Notes under the pieces: generated by a model | What the model saw: only the letters and a program-made list of their open reading frames with translations | The model's database searches: none | What the model was told of the DNA's origin: nothing | Translations under genes and position numbers: made by a program | From: Embleya scabrispora DSM 41855 | Lineage (GTDB): Bacteria > Actinomycetota > Actinomycetes > Streptomycetales > Streptomycetaceae | Direction: 5' to 3' | Assembly (NCBI RefSeq): GCF_000372745.1 | Contig: NZ_KB889563.1 | Coordinates: 1 to 64,000, forward strand | Length of the DNA: 64,000 bases | Shown: piece by piece, positions 25,911 to 34,010 of the stretch | Layout of the letters: the number at the start of each line of letters is the position of its first letter | Position numbering within the stretch: position 1 is the stretch's first letter

Positions 25911-26640
25911 CGTGCGAGGCGGCGATAGCGGTTTGTGCGCGGATGACGAGCCGAGACCCGTGTGCGGCGCATGAGGGGTCACGCTGCCGGAAGTCGATCG
26001 CTACTACGCTGCTCGTGCCGAGGCGACGATCCGATCGGACGACGGCACGCCACCGGTGCGCCAGGCAACGACACGAAATGGGACGGCTCCGCCGACGAAC
26101 CCGTGGCCGTGGTCGCCGCGTTGTGGCGTATCTCCCCCGAGGCTCGCCGGATCGACCCCTCCCGCCACAACCACACCGCGCCCGACTGAGCATCCGCCAC
26201 CCTGGTCTCGACCGCCGGCACCCTCGGTGACGGTCGCCCGGTCGTCCTCGGCGACGTGGAAGAGGCGGCCGCAGTTCGCGGACACACCGCCGCCACCGGT
26301 CCCTCCCGGTCCCGGTGATCCGCCACGTGCCGGAAGGAACGTCCGGCGCATCACCGCGTGTTCGCGGGCGTCCGCACCTCGGCCGTCGACACCCTCACCA
26401 CCGGCGTGCGGACGCCGATGATCCTCAGCCGCCACCAATAGACCACCGCCCGCCCCTGGTCGCCGGCGGCCCGGCCGCGGCCGGGAAGACCACGGCCCTC
26501 CCTCGCGGCGCGCGGTCACCTCTCCCCCATTTCGCCGGTGCGGCGAGACACGGTGTGGGCGTCGCGGACCTGCGCGGGATCGCACACACGCGCTAGCGTG
26601 CGGGGGCAGGCGGAGAACCACAGAGAAGGTGGGTACGTCG
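25911..26640. other. gene graveyard: several short unidentified coding fragments
   Basis: Short plus-strand runs with coding bias follow one another in different frames: LPEVDRYYAARAEATIRSDD near 25985, KWDGSADEPVAVVAALWRIS near 26080 ending at TGA 26189, LGDGRPVVLGDVEEAAAVRG near 26220, and FAGVRTSAVDTLTTGVRTPM ending at TAG near 26440. None has a start with a ribosome site. They appear to be leftovers of several genes. Confidence 0.35.
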
Positions 26641-27504
26641 ATGGTGGAATCGAGCAGGGCGTGGCAGTTACCTCGGGAGGATTCGGTCGGGAGCCATGTG
26701 CCGCCGGGCATCGACGTGACCCGCCCGCATCCGGCGCGCATGTACAACTACTACCTCGACGGCAAGGACAATTTCGCCGCCGACCGTGACGCGGCCGAGC
26801 AGGTCATCGCCGCGGCCCCCAGTGCGCGGCCGTCGGCTCGTGGAAACCGGGTCTTCCTCCGGCGCGCGGTACGGCATCTCGCGCGGCACGGCATACGCCA
26901 GTTCCTCGACATCGGCACCGGTATCCCCACCGCGGGCAACACCCACGAAATCGCACAGGACGTGGCGCCCGACGTACGGGTGGCGTACGTGGACAACGAT
27001 CCGATCGTGCTCACCCACGCGCAGGCGCTGATGCGCAGTTCACCGCAGGGTCGTACCGCGTACGTCCAGGCGGACGTGCGCCGACCGCAGTCGGTCCTGG
27101 CCGATCCCCAGGTGCGCGAGGTCATCGACTTCGATCGGCCGACCGCCGTATTGCTGGTCGCGTTGCTGCACTTCGTGCGCGACGAAGAGGATCCGCGCGC
27201 GCTCGTGGCCGAATTGCGTGACGCCTTGGCCCCCGGCAGCTATTTGGTCCTTTCGCACACCAGCGCCGACTTCGACGCGGAGCGGGCCCACAACGGAGCG
27301 CGGATCTACAACCGTGCGACGGCGCCGGCGGTGCTGCGCACACGGCAGGAAATCCTGTCGATGTTCGACGGATTCACCCTGGTGCCGCCCGGGTTGGTAC
27401 CGCTTCCCCGGTGGGACCCGGACGGCGATCCCGACGACGGTTCGTACGGGACGTTCGACGAGAGCCTGGTATGGCTGTACGGCGCTGTCGGCCGCAAGGA
27501 TTGA
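26641..27504 (+). CDS. SAM-dependent methyltransferase (DUF574/Methyltransf_19 type), second copy
   Basis: The 287-residue protein has the family signature ARMYNYYLDGKDNFAADRDA, the SAM-binding FLDIGTGIPTAGNTHEIAQD, VDNDPIVLTHAQALMRSS and VLLVALLHFVRDEEDPRALV. It differs widely from the copy at 24711-25523, so the two are old paralogues and not a recent duplication. The ATG at 26641 follows AGAAGG at a slightly long distance. A GTG 12 bases earlier is possible. A bidirectional terminator lies downstream. Confidence 0.92.
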   Translation: MVESSRAWQLPREDSVGSHVPPGIDVTRPHPARMYNYYLDGKDNFAADRDAAEQVIAAAPSARPSARGNRVFLRRAVRHLARHGIRQFLDIGTGIPTAGNTHEIAQDVAPDVRVAYVDNDPIVLTHAQALMRSSPQGRTAYVQADVRRPQSVLADPQVREVIDFDRPTAVLLVALLHFVRDEEDPRALVAELRDALAPGSYLVLSHTSADFDAERAHNGARIYNRATAPAVLRTRQEILSMFDGFTLVPPGLVPLPRWDPDGDPDDGSYGTFDESLVWLYGAVGRKD

Positions 27505-27591
27505 CTCGTCGTCGGGCCGCGTCGCCGACACCGCGGCCCACGCGGCACACCCACCCGACCCGCGCCGCACGGAGCCCGTCCGGCGCGTCGC

Positions 27592-27628
27592 CGCCCCCAC
27601 GGCCTTGCCGGTCGGGTGGGTGGGGGCG
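27592..27628. terminator. bidirectional hairpin between convergent genes
   Basis: CGCCCCCAC (27592-27600) pairs with GTGGGGGCG (27620-27628) in the 144-bp gap between the plus-strand methyltransferase and the minus-strand SRPBCC gene. An outer pair, CCCACCCGACC with GGTCGGGTGGG, may extend it. Confidence 0.6.
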
Positions 27629-27648
27629 CCTGGAATTTTCGCGCGCCT

Positions 27649-28107
27649 TCAGGCGGCCAGGTGTCGTGCCAGCAGGTTCCAGCTGGAGTCGAAGCCCAGG
27701 TGGGCGCCCTCGCCGCGGAATTGTTCGGGGACGTCGGTCTGGCGCAGGGTCAGACGGGTACGGCCCTCGGCCAGTTCGGTGAGCGTCAGTTCCTGGCTCA
27801 TCGCCTCGCCCGGCACGTGGAAGGCCAACCTCCGAGGCGCGTCGACGTCCAGGTAGACGCCCTTGAAAGAGATCTCCGTGTCGCCCATGACCATGGTGAG
27901 TTCGCAGCGCCCACCCGTCCACGGCTCGAGGGTGACGCTTTCGCGCGGCACGGACAATCCCTCGGGCGCGAAGAACGCCACGATCCGGTCCGGGTCGGTG
28001 TACGCGGCGAACACCTCTTCCCGCAGCGCGTCGAACTCGCGCACGAAGGTGACCGTACCGTCGCCGTCGTCGGTCATCGTGGTCGCCAGGGCAGTGTTCC
28101 CGGTCAT
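27649..28107 (-). CDS. SRPBCC (AHSA1/activator of Hsp90-like) domain protein
   Basis: The 152-residue START-like fold protein of the AHSA1 branch reads TVTFVREFDALREEVFAAYT, PDRIVAFFAPEGLSVPRESV, EPWTGGRCELTMVMGD, and ends GAHLGFDSSWNLLARHLAA. Members bind hydrophobic ligands or act in detoxification. The exact role is unknown. GAGGAG precedes the ATG at 28107. The longer open frame upstream is spurious. It is a stand-alone gene, convergent with the methyltransferase. Confidence 0.92.
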   Translation of the reverse strand: MTGNTALATTMTDDGDGTVTFVREFDALREEVFAAYTDPDRIVAFFAPEGLSVPRESVTLEPWTGGRCELTMVMGDTEISFKGVYLDVDAPRRLAFHVPGEAMSQELTLTELAEGRTRLTLRQTDVPEQFRGEGAHLGFDSSWNLLARHLAA

Positions 28108-28283
28108 GGGCAGACTCCTCAAATCCTCGTGGTGTGCCGTGCTTTCGCAAGATAGACCGGGACACCGACACGAACTCGTCGCAACCCGCCACGGAACATT
28201 CCCCGGCGCGCCACGCCACTGCTCACCAGCACGAGAGCAGCACCCGACCAGCGAGACACACCCCCCGTGGGTGGGGACTCGAG

Positions 28284-28400
28284 TCAACCGGACACGATCC
28301 CGGCGGCGGCGAGGGCGTGGTGGAAACCTTCGCCGGGTCGGGGGATCTCGCCGTAGTCCTCGTCGTCGTCCTCGACGCGCAGGCGGTGGACGACGACCCC
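28284..28400 (-). pseudogene. C-terminal tail of an unidentified protein
   Basis: The minus frame ending at 28284 reads VVHRLRVEDDDEDYGEIPRP, then GEGFHHALAAAGIVSG, with good coding bias. Upstream the bias fades and no start is seen. It is a short surviving tail next to an SDR fragment on the other strand. Confidence 0.35.
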
Positions 28401-28487
28401 CAGGACGGAGCCACCGCGAGAGCGCCGGCCGCCGAATTCGCCCCCTACCTCGGCATCCCCGCCGGCGCCCGGATGACGCGGCGCAAG

Positions 28488-28629
28488 GGAGTGGCCGGCC
28501 GGCTCCAAGGAGGCGATGGAGTGGCTCACGCCGCAGGATGTTGCCCAGACCGTCGGGTTCATCGCCACCCTGCCGCCGCGGGTCAACTTGCAGCAGGTCA
28601 CCATCATGCCCACCGGGCAGGCCGGCTGA
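28488..28629 (+). pseudogene. C-terminal remnant of a short-chain dehydrogenase
   Basis: The plus frame ending at TGA 28627-28629 reads EAMEWLTPQDVAQTVGFIAT, then LPPRVNLQQVTIMPTGQAG. This is the usual end of clavulanate-dehydrogenase-like SDRs (the DVA helix, then R-V-N and the MPTxQ close). The Rossmann fold and catalytic part are missing. A terminator hairpin follows at 28647, consistent with the former gene end. Confidence 0.6.
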
Positions 28630-28646
28630 CCGTGGGATGCCACAGG

Positions 28647-28672
28647 CCGCCGCCCTCGCACGAGGGCGGCGG
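28647..28672 (+). terminator. hairpin after the SDR remnant
   Basis: An 11-bp perfect stem, CCGCCGCCCTC with GAGGGCGGCGG, closes a 4-base loop, 18 bases after the remnant's stop. Confidence 0.65.
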
Positions 28673-28721
28673 TACCCGGGAGCGCGGCGCTGCGGCATTC
28701 AGGATGCCGATGGGCGAGTGT

Positions 28722-28760
28722 GTGACGGCCCCGCAGGGGTGGTCCCTGCGGGACCGTCAC
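28722..28760. terminator. second strong hairpin
   Basis: GTGACGG pairs with CCGTCAC and CCCGCAGGG with CCCTGCGGG, with one C/A mismatch between the two blocks, around a GTGGT loop. The 16-pair stem would suit a terminator for the minus-strand fragment that ends at 28855. Confidence 0.55.
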
Positions 28761-28854
28761 GGGCGAGGTGCCGGTTTGGTCGGCAAGCTGCGGGTTGTTT
28801 CCTGTCCGGCGGATCGTGCGATTCGTTCTTCCCGGCGTGGGACGGTGCTCGCGG

Positions 28855-29130
28855 TCAGTCGCCAAGGAACCACAGATAACGATGGGGTTCCGCCAAGACC
28901 GACTCACTCAAGCGCCTGGCCTCGACGACCCACTCGCCGACGCATGCCTCGGGCAAACGCCCCAACTCCTCCAGCAGTGACTCGGTCTGCCACCCGTTGA
29001 AGATGGTGTCGGTGTAGGGGCAGACGTGCCCCAGTAGGGGGAAGCCCGACCGCTCGATCCGGCTGTCCCACTCATAGCCTCCGAACGTCGCCGGTTCCCC
29101 GTGGAATCCGCGATGCGGATCGCGGCCGGG
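28855..29130 (-). pseudogene. hypothetical protein, 5' end missing
   Basis: The minus frame ending at TGA 28855-28857 has strong coding bias over about 90 residues: FHGEPATFGGYEWDSRIERS, GFPLLGHVCPYTDTIFNGWQ, ESLLEELGRLPEACVGEWVV and LAEPHRYLWFLGD. No start codon with a ribosome site is found, and the bias fades above about 29130. It is probably the C-terminal part of a conserved actinobacterial protein of unknown function. Because it lacks an ATG it is easily missed. Confidence 0.5.
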
Positions 29131-29280
29131 GACCGGGAGGAGCCGCTGCGCGCGGTATGGGCGGCGGCGCGGGGCATCCGGGTGCCGTGCAGGCGCGTCG
29201 TGTCGATCGCGGCGCGCTTTCGCTTCAAGGTGTCCAACGGTGACGTCGGGTATCGGAACTGTCTTGAATGCCGGTGGTGA

Positions 29281-29963
29281 TCAATCCTCGTGTTGACGTG
29301 GGAGGTAGGGGCTGATGTGGTCGGCGACGATCTCTGCGATGGCAGCGGCATCGCGGGAACCGTCGACTTCGATCACCCGGATGCCGAGCCGGCGGGCGGT
29401 GTGGACGGCGTCCTCGGCGACGAGGCGATCCCGGGCGAGGCGGTTGGCCTGGGCTCGGACCGGATCACTGACGCGGTGCCCGAGCGAGGCGGCTCGGGGA
29501 AGTTCGCGGAGCTGGTGGCGGCGGAACTCGGGCGTGGGCACCATGACGACCATCCGGCGCGGTGAGTCGAGGACGCGTGCGACGAGTTCGGGACGCAGTC
29601 CCCAGCCCTCGGCGATGATCGGGTGGCCCGAGACGAGTGCGCGCAGGTCGTCCAGGGCCCACTCGAACCGGTCCGGGAATCCGGCCAGGGTTTCGGTGGC
29701 CATCTCTTCCGGGGTGGAGTGGACCCACACCTTGTCCGGGTCGGGCTCGGTGGCGGGCTCGCCGAGGCCGAGGCGACGGGCGATCCGGCGATCGTTGTGA
29801 CCGCGAGCGTCGTGGTAGTCGTAGTGATAGACGGTGACGCGGTACCGGACGGCCAGAAGCCGGGCCACGGTCGACTTTCCAGCCCATTGACCGCCGCCGA
29901 TCCACAATGCTCGGTGCAATTGTCCCGGACTTCGCCGTCCGCAAGGGAGTCGTGACTGGTCAT
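29281..29963 (-). pseudogene. P-loop nucleoside/chloramphenicol-type kinase with an early frameshift
   Basis: The main frame has a P-loop in WIGGGQWAGKSTVARLLAVR and later HPIIAEGWGLRPELVARVLD and RMVVMVPTPEFRRHQLREL, as in AAA-type small kinases. The best start (ATG at 29963, preceded by GCAGGAGGACAGCAG) opens MTSHDSLADGEVRDN in another frame. Restoring one base at GACAATTGCACC would join it to LHRALWIGGG. One lost base near 29920 therefore probably inactivates the gene, unless translation begins at an internal TTG. The substrate is unknown. Confidence 0.65.
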
Positions 29964-30019
29964 CTGCTGTCCTCCTGCGGTGAGGTGCGGCGGCTGACTT
30001 CGCGGCATGGGTGGCCCGA

Positions 30020-30760
30020 TCACGTTGGGCCGGTCCGGCAGGCACCGCGGCGTCCGGCGCAACCGGCCGCGCAGCCGCAACCGGCGGTCGCCGGTGCCGC
30101 GTCGGTGCCCACGCGAGTCGGGGGCGGGGTCGTGCAGCAACTGTTGCCGCGCCACGCTTCGCGGCCTTCCTTGACGGCGACCGCAGCAATGATCAGGGCG
30201 GCGATGGGGTCGGCGAAGGACCAGCCCAGGGTGGAGTTCAGCATCAGGCCCAGCAGGAGGACGGCGGACAGGTACGTGCACAGCAGGGTCTGCTTGGAGT
30301 CGGCCACGGCGGAGGCGGAGCCGAAGTCGCGGCCGGCGCGGCGCTGGGCGTACGACAGGCCGGGCATGATCGCCAACGACAGGGCGGCCAGGGCGATGCC
30401 GACGGTGGAGTGCTCGGCCCCGCCGGTCCCGGCGAGGGCGCGGACGGCGTCGACGCCGACGTACGCGGCGAGTGCGAAGAACGAGACCGCGATGATCCGC
30501 AGGGTGGTCTTCTCCCGCCGTGCGGGGTCCTTGGCGGTGAACTGCCAGGCCACCGCGGTCGCGGAGGCGACCTCGATGATCGAGTCCAGGCCGAACCCGA
30601 CCAGCGCGGTCGAGGACGCGGCGGCGCCGGCCGTGATCGCGACGGCGGCCTCGACCACGTTGTAGCTGATCGTCGCAGCCACCAGCAGCCGTATCCGCCG
30701 GCGAAGCACGTCCTGTCGGGCCGGGGAGGGATCCAGGGATATCGACACGGGCGCGGCCAT
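30020..30760 (-). CDS. cation diffusion facilitator (cation efflux) protein
   Basis: The 246-residue membrane protein has about six helices and the CDF signature GFGLDSIIEVASATAVAWQF (residues about 52-71) plus SAVADSKQTLLCTYLSAVLL and WSFADPIAALIIAAVAVKEG. The Asp and Ser/His-type positions of the transport site are present as GLDS and ADSKQ. It ends in a Cys-rich tail (GNSCCTTP, GCGCAAGCAG) that could bind metal. Its ATG overlaps the stop of the upstream CmtR-like regulator (TGATG), so it forms a two-gene metal-resistance operon. Cd, Pb or Zn export is likely. Confidence 0.9.
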   Translation of the reverse strand: MAAPVSISLDPSPARQDVLRRRIRLLVAATISYNVVEAAVAITAGAAASSTALVGFGLDSIIEVASATAVAWQFTAKDPARREKTTLRIIAVSFFALAAYVGVDAVRALAGTGGAEHSTVGIALAALSLAIMPGLSYAQRRAGRDFGSASAVADSKQTLLCTYLSAVLLLGLMLNSTLGWSFADPIAALIIAAVAVKEGREAWRGNSCCTTPPPTRVGTDAAPATAGCGCAAGCAGRRGACRTGPT

Positions 30761-31095
30761 CAGCAGCAGCCCTTCTCGTCGGTGTCCTCGCACGCCGCGG
30801 TCGGGTCGACGGCCAGGACGACGCCGAGCAGGTCGCCGAGCGCGTGTGCGAGCCGGGGATCCGCGAGTTCGTAGCGCAGGCGCCGGCCCTCGGCGAAGGC
30901 GACGACCAGGCCACAACCGCGCAGACACGTCAGGTGATTGGACAGGTTCGTGCGCGAGACCCCCAACGCCTCGGCGAGTTCGCTCGGATAGACCGGGCCC
31001 TCGCGCATCGCCAGCAGCAGCCTGGATCGTGTGGGGTCGGAGAGCGCGTGGCCGAACCGCGCCAGCACCTCACCCTGCACCGCAACAGTCATCAT
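30760..31095 (-). CDS. ArsR/SmtB-family metal sensor, CmtR-like
   Basis: The 111-residue winged-helix repressor (LARFGHALSDPTRSRLLLAM, then YPSELAEALGVSRTNLSNHL) has the cysteine pair LTCLRGCGLV. In CmtR this pair, with a C-terminal Cys, binds Cd(II)/Pb(II). The C-terminus here ends ACEDTDEKGCC and supplies further cysteines. It heads the operon with the cation efflux gene. No ribosome site precedes the ATG at 31095, so the transcript may be leaderless. Direct repeats just upstream are a likely operator. Confidence 0.88.
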   Translation of the reverse strand: MMTVAVQGEVLARFGHALSDPTRSRLLLAMREGPVYPSELAEALGVSRTNLSNHLTCLRGCGLVVAFAEGRRLRYELADPRLAHALGDLLGVVLAVDPTAACEDTDEKGCC

Positions 31096-31099
31096 GGAC

Positions 31100-31126
31100 T
31101 GAACAATACAGTCGATGATGAATAAT
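31100..31126 (-). promoter_or_regulatory. candidate CmtR-like operator and promoter
   Basis: TGAACAAT (31100-31107) and TGAATAAT (31119-31126) are near-identical direct repeats 19 bp apart in an AT-rich patch directly before the regulator gene. On the minus strand the patch holds ATTATTCA and TATTGT boxes suited to a promoter. Confidence 0.5.
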
Positions 31127-31320
31127 AGTGAAGGGGGTGTCGCTCGCATGCGGGCGAGGAGGCCGTGGGCCGCTTCGGCGGTCTCCTCGGGTGGCGGGAG
31201 CACCTCCTGCCCCGGACGTGGTCGGGGCGATGAAGGTACGCAGGAAGTCGGATGTGGCGGGAACGGTCGCGGCGTCAGACTTGGGTGTCGGTTGGTCGTC
31301 GAGGGCGGGGAAACGAGCAC

Positions 31321-31815
31321 GTGGGCATGGTGCGGGCGACGATAGGGGCACGGGCGGCGGGCGTGGCGCTGACCGTGTTGTCCGGTGCGCTCGCTGCCGC
31401 GTGCGGCGCCGGGAACCACGCGGACGGCGCGGAGGGCGAACCGGCGGCACGTCGCTGTGAACCGGTGCGTTCGACTACATCCGGCCTGTCGGAGGTGTTC
31501 CCGGAGTTGGCCCGGCTGGGTCCTGTGGTTTCCGCCGGTTGGTGCGGCCAGGCTCTCGGCTCGCTCGACACGGGGCGTGTGCTGGTGCCGGGGCCGTCGG
31601 ACTGGGTCTATTACGGTGTCGTCCGTCTCGCCGACAGCGCCGCCGCAGAAGGTTCGGGGCCGTGGAAACCGGCCGGCGGGCCTCCGACAGGGATACCGAT
31701 CGCCTTGAGTTCGTTCATACCGGCGCACGGCCAGTGGTCGTCCAACGGAGCGGGTGTCTACCTGGATCGCTCCTCCGCGACGCTCGTCCTCGGTTCGGTG
31801 CCCCTGGGGAACTGA
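31321..31815 (+). CDS. putative lipoprotein of unknown function
   Basis: This 164-residue protein has an N-terminal signal (GARAAGVALTVLSGALAAAC) whose LAAAC lipobox places it on the outer face of the membrane. The mature part reads SGLSEVFPELARLGPVVSAG and PIALSSFIPAHGQWSSNGAG, ends LVLGSVPLGN, and has two Cys that may pair (RCEP and WCGQ). The GTG at 31321 has GGGGA at 9 bases. The ATG at 31327 is the alternative. It is not recognised as a named family. It is convergent with the M4 protease across a bidirectional terminator. Confidence 0.65.
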   Translation: MGMVRATIGARAAGVALTVLSGALAAACGAGNHADGAEGEPAARRCEPVRSTTSGLSEVFPELARLGPVVSAGWCGQALGSLDTGRVLVPGPSDWVYYGVVRLADSAAAEGSGPWKPAGGPPTGIPIALSSFIPAHGQWSSNGAGVYLDRSSATLVLGSVPLGN

Positions 31816-31879
31816 GCGCCGCGGCCGACTCGGCTGCCAACAACCGCCGGGGCCGCAGATGTTCGACCAACGCGGCGAA

Positions 31880-31908
31880 CGAGGCCGCGGCGGGTGGCCG
31901 CGGCCTCG
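31880..31908. terminator. bidirectional terminator hairpin
   Basis: CGAGGCCGCGG and CCGCGGCCTCG form a perfect 11-bp stem with a 7-base loop (CGGGTGG) between two convergent genes. Confidence 0.75.
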
Positions 31909-31951
31909 ACGAAGGACGAACGTTCGGATGCCTATCGGGGTGCGTTCGGCA

Positions 31952-33493
31952 TCACGGGCAGGTCGGGTCACCGGCCTGGGCCGGGACGCTCACCGCGTCC
32001 CAGGCGGCCTTGGTCTTTTTGAACAGGCCGCAGGTGGAGTCGAGCGCCTTGGCGGACTTCAGCGTCGCGGTGCGGTACTTCTTGTAGGTCATACCGCTCG
32101 TCTTGAGCAGCATGCCGCCGTAGAAGATCTTGCCCGCGGTCTGGATTCCGGCGCCCGCGAGTTGCGTGTTGTTGCAGGTCGGGCTGGTGGGCTTGCCGCC
32201 ACCGGGGTTCGTGCCCTCGGCGAGCAGGTAGAACCAGTGGTTCAGGGGCCCGGCCGCCGCGTGGGTCTCGGTGCCCGGGATCGAGGAGCTGTAGCAGTTC
32301 GGGTTGTTGCCGACCTGCGAGGGGTTGTACATGTTGCGGATCGGGCCGTTGCCGACCAGGTTGACCGTCTCGCCGACCAGGTAGTCCGGGCGGTCGTAGG
32401 GCGAGGGCTCGTTGGTGTACGCCTCGGTGAGCGCGCCGAAGATGTCGCCGGTTCCTTCACCCAGGCCGGCCTCGGCACCGGCACCGCCGGGAGTGAACTG
32501 GTCTATGCCGTGCCCGAATTCGTGGCCCACGACGTCCATGGACGCGATCCACCGGTTGCTCTGGTTGTGGCCGATCTGGATCTGCGAACCGGTCCAGTAG
32601 GCGTTGACCGCGGGGAGCCCGACACGTACCGGCCAGCTTCCGCCGGTGCCGTTGTGACCGTTGCGACCGAGCCAGTCGCGGAGCATGTTCCATTCCTTCT
32701 GCGCGGCCCACAGGGCGTCGACGCAGCCGGTCTCCTTGCTGGTGGCGTTGCCGTTGCCCCAGGTGTCGGTGGCCTTGGTGAAGACGCCGGCGCTGTAGTC
32801 GGCGCAGGACAGGCCGGGCCGGGTGGTGTCGATCATCTTGTAGCTGCCGGCGCTGCCGCTGGTGTTGATCGTCAGCGGGTTGGGACCGTTCCACTGGCTG
32901 GTGCCGGTGCCGCCCTTGACGTCGTCGTAGGAGTCGAGCAGCTGCCCCGAGCGGGCGTCGACGAAGACGTGCAGCCGGCTGGGCGCGCTCTCGGTGCTGC
33001 CGATCAGCACCGTCTCCCAGGCCAGGTTCGCGGAACTCTCCCGGACTCGTACGACCAGGCGTCGCGACTCGACCTTGTCGACGACCTTGAGTCGCGAACG
33101 CGAGACGTTCTCGGCCGCGCCTTTGCCGACGGTCGGCTTGACGGGGACGTCGATCCGCAGATCGGTGGCCGACTGGGCGGCCCGGACGTTGCCGTTGCCG
33201 TCGGCCAGTACCGCGGCGCTCCCGCCGACCACGGGCAGCCCGCGGTAGGTGCGCTCGTAGGCCACGGAGTACAGGTCGTCGACCCACGGGGTCACCTGCT
33301 GCCGTACGTAGCTCTCGTCGGGGCCCTTGGCCAGGACGTCCTGGCCGCTCGCGGCGGCCTTGTCGGCGGCGGACACCGCCGCCGCCAGGCCGGGCGCGGG
33401 CGGAGGAGTCGCCGCGTTCGACTGGGACGTACCGACCACGAGGCCGGCGAGTAAGGCCAGGACCGACCCGACCGTCACCGTGCTGCGTTTCAT
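31952..33493 (-). CDS. secreted M4-family (thermolysin-like) metalloprotease
   Basis: The 513-residue precursor has a signal peptide (residues 1-27, cleavage after SNA) and an FTP/PepSY-type propeptide. The M4 catalytic domain carries zinc motif [13 protein letters not shown] (HEFGH), third ligand Glu in [15 protein letters not shown] and the active-site His region [15 protein letters not shown]. The C-terminal alpha domain includes [18 protein letters not shown]. It secretes a zinc endopeptidase for extracellular protein breakdown. No PPC or other C-terminal attachment domain follows, so it matches the short griselysin-like type. Confidence 0.95.
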   Translation of the reverse strand: MKRSTVTVGSVLALLAGLVVGTSQSNAATPPPAPGLAAAVSAADKAAASGQDVLAKGPDESYVRQQVTPWVDDLYSVAYERTYRGLPVVGGSAAVLADGNGNVRAAQSATDLRIDVPVKPTVGKGAAENVSRSRLKVVDKVESRRLVVRVRESSANLAWETVLIGSTESAPSRLHVFVDARSGQLLDSYDDVKGGTGTSQWNGPNPLTINTSGSAGSYKMIDTTRPGLSCADYSAGVFTKATDTWGNGNATSKETGCVDALWAAQKEWNMLRDWLGRNGHNGTGGSWPVRVGLPAVNAYWTGSQIQIGHNQSNRWIASMDVVGHEFGHGIDQFTPGGAGAEAGLGEGTGDIFGALTEAYTNEPSPYDRPDYLVGETVNLVGNGPIRNMYNPSQVGNNPNCYSSSIPGTETHAAAGPLNHWFYLLAEGTNPGGGKPTSPTCNNTQLAGAGIQTAGKIFYGGMLLKTSGMTYKKYRTATLKSAKALDSTCGLFKKTKAAWDAVSVPAQAGDPTCP

Positions 33494-33795
33494 CGAGGCT
33501 CCTTGGATAGAGGACAGACCTCGACCACGAGTCCGACTCTCGTCGGCTCCGCGGGGTGAGCGGGACCGACCATCGCGTGCGCCGGGTTCGTGCCCGAGCG
33601 AACGAAACGCTCACACGGGCACAAGTCGACCGTCAACGAATGTGATCGACGCGGCACATTCTGTCAACAACCCCACGCACGGCCCCCGTCGAGCCCGAGG
33701 GCCGCCCGCTCCCCCTCCTCTCCGACAACCGGGCGCCCACGCAAGCGAGTTGGCGCGCACGACGAAACGGACGCGGGTCGTCCTCGCTCGGCGTC
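33494..33795. other. upstream region of the protease gene; no gene recognised
   Basis: This is the promoter side of the M4 gene. The stretch 33610-33680 is less GC-rich (ACGAATGTGATCGACG, CATTCTGTCAACAACC) and could hold the promoter. The ribosome site AAGGAG lies just before the protease ATG. No coding frame is supported. Confidence 0.45.
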
Positions 33796-34010
33796 CCCGA
33801 CGTCCACCACCTCCTCGGGCCCGACGAGGACGCGGGACGGACGTTGTGGCTCGGCGACGCCGTACTCGCGGCGTTCACGGCGCAGTTCGACCGCCCCGAC
33901 CTGCCTCACCGGGTAGCGCGCAGCCGCGCCGGGCCACGGTCGCCCACCCACGACGCCGCCCCTGTCCGGGTGTTCGGACAGGGGCGGCGCGCCTGGTGTG
34001 TGGTCACACC
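33796..34010 (+). pseudogene. short gene remnant of unknown function
   Basis: A plus frame with coding bias reads GVPDVHHLLGPDEDAGRTLW, then LGDAVLAAFTAQFDRPDLPH, and fades before a strong terminator at 33954. There is no start or ribosome site, and no family is recognised. Confidence 0.3.
33954..33989 (-). terminator. strong terminator after the BNR-repeat gene
   Basis: A perfect 15-bp stem, CGCCGCCCCTGTCCG with CGGACAGGGGCGGCG, closes a 6-base loop. It starts 15 bases beyond the minus-strand stop at 34004. Confidence 0.8.

Noticed and set aside
26080-26110. DEPVAVVA motif resembling the start of a ketosynthase domain
   Set aside because: The residues that follow do not continue the ketosynthase pattern, so the likeness is probably chance.
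26450-26590. GGPAAAGKTTAL P-loop-like motif
   Set aside because: It is in a short, start-less frame with no Walker B or family context.
29100-29280. Plus-strand frame ending near 29279 that looked like a transposase tail
   Set aside because: It lacks IS motifs and overlaps the better-supported minus-strand fragment.
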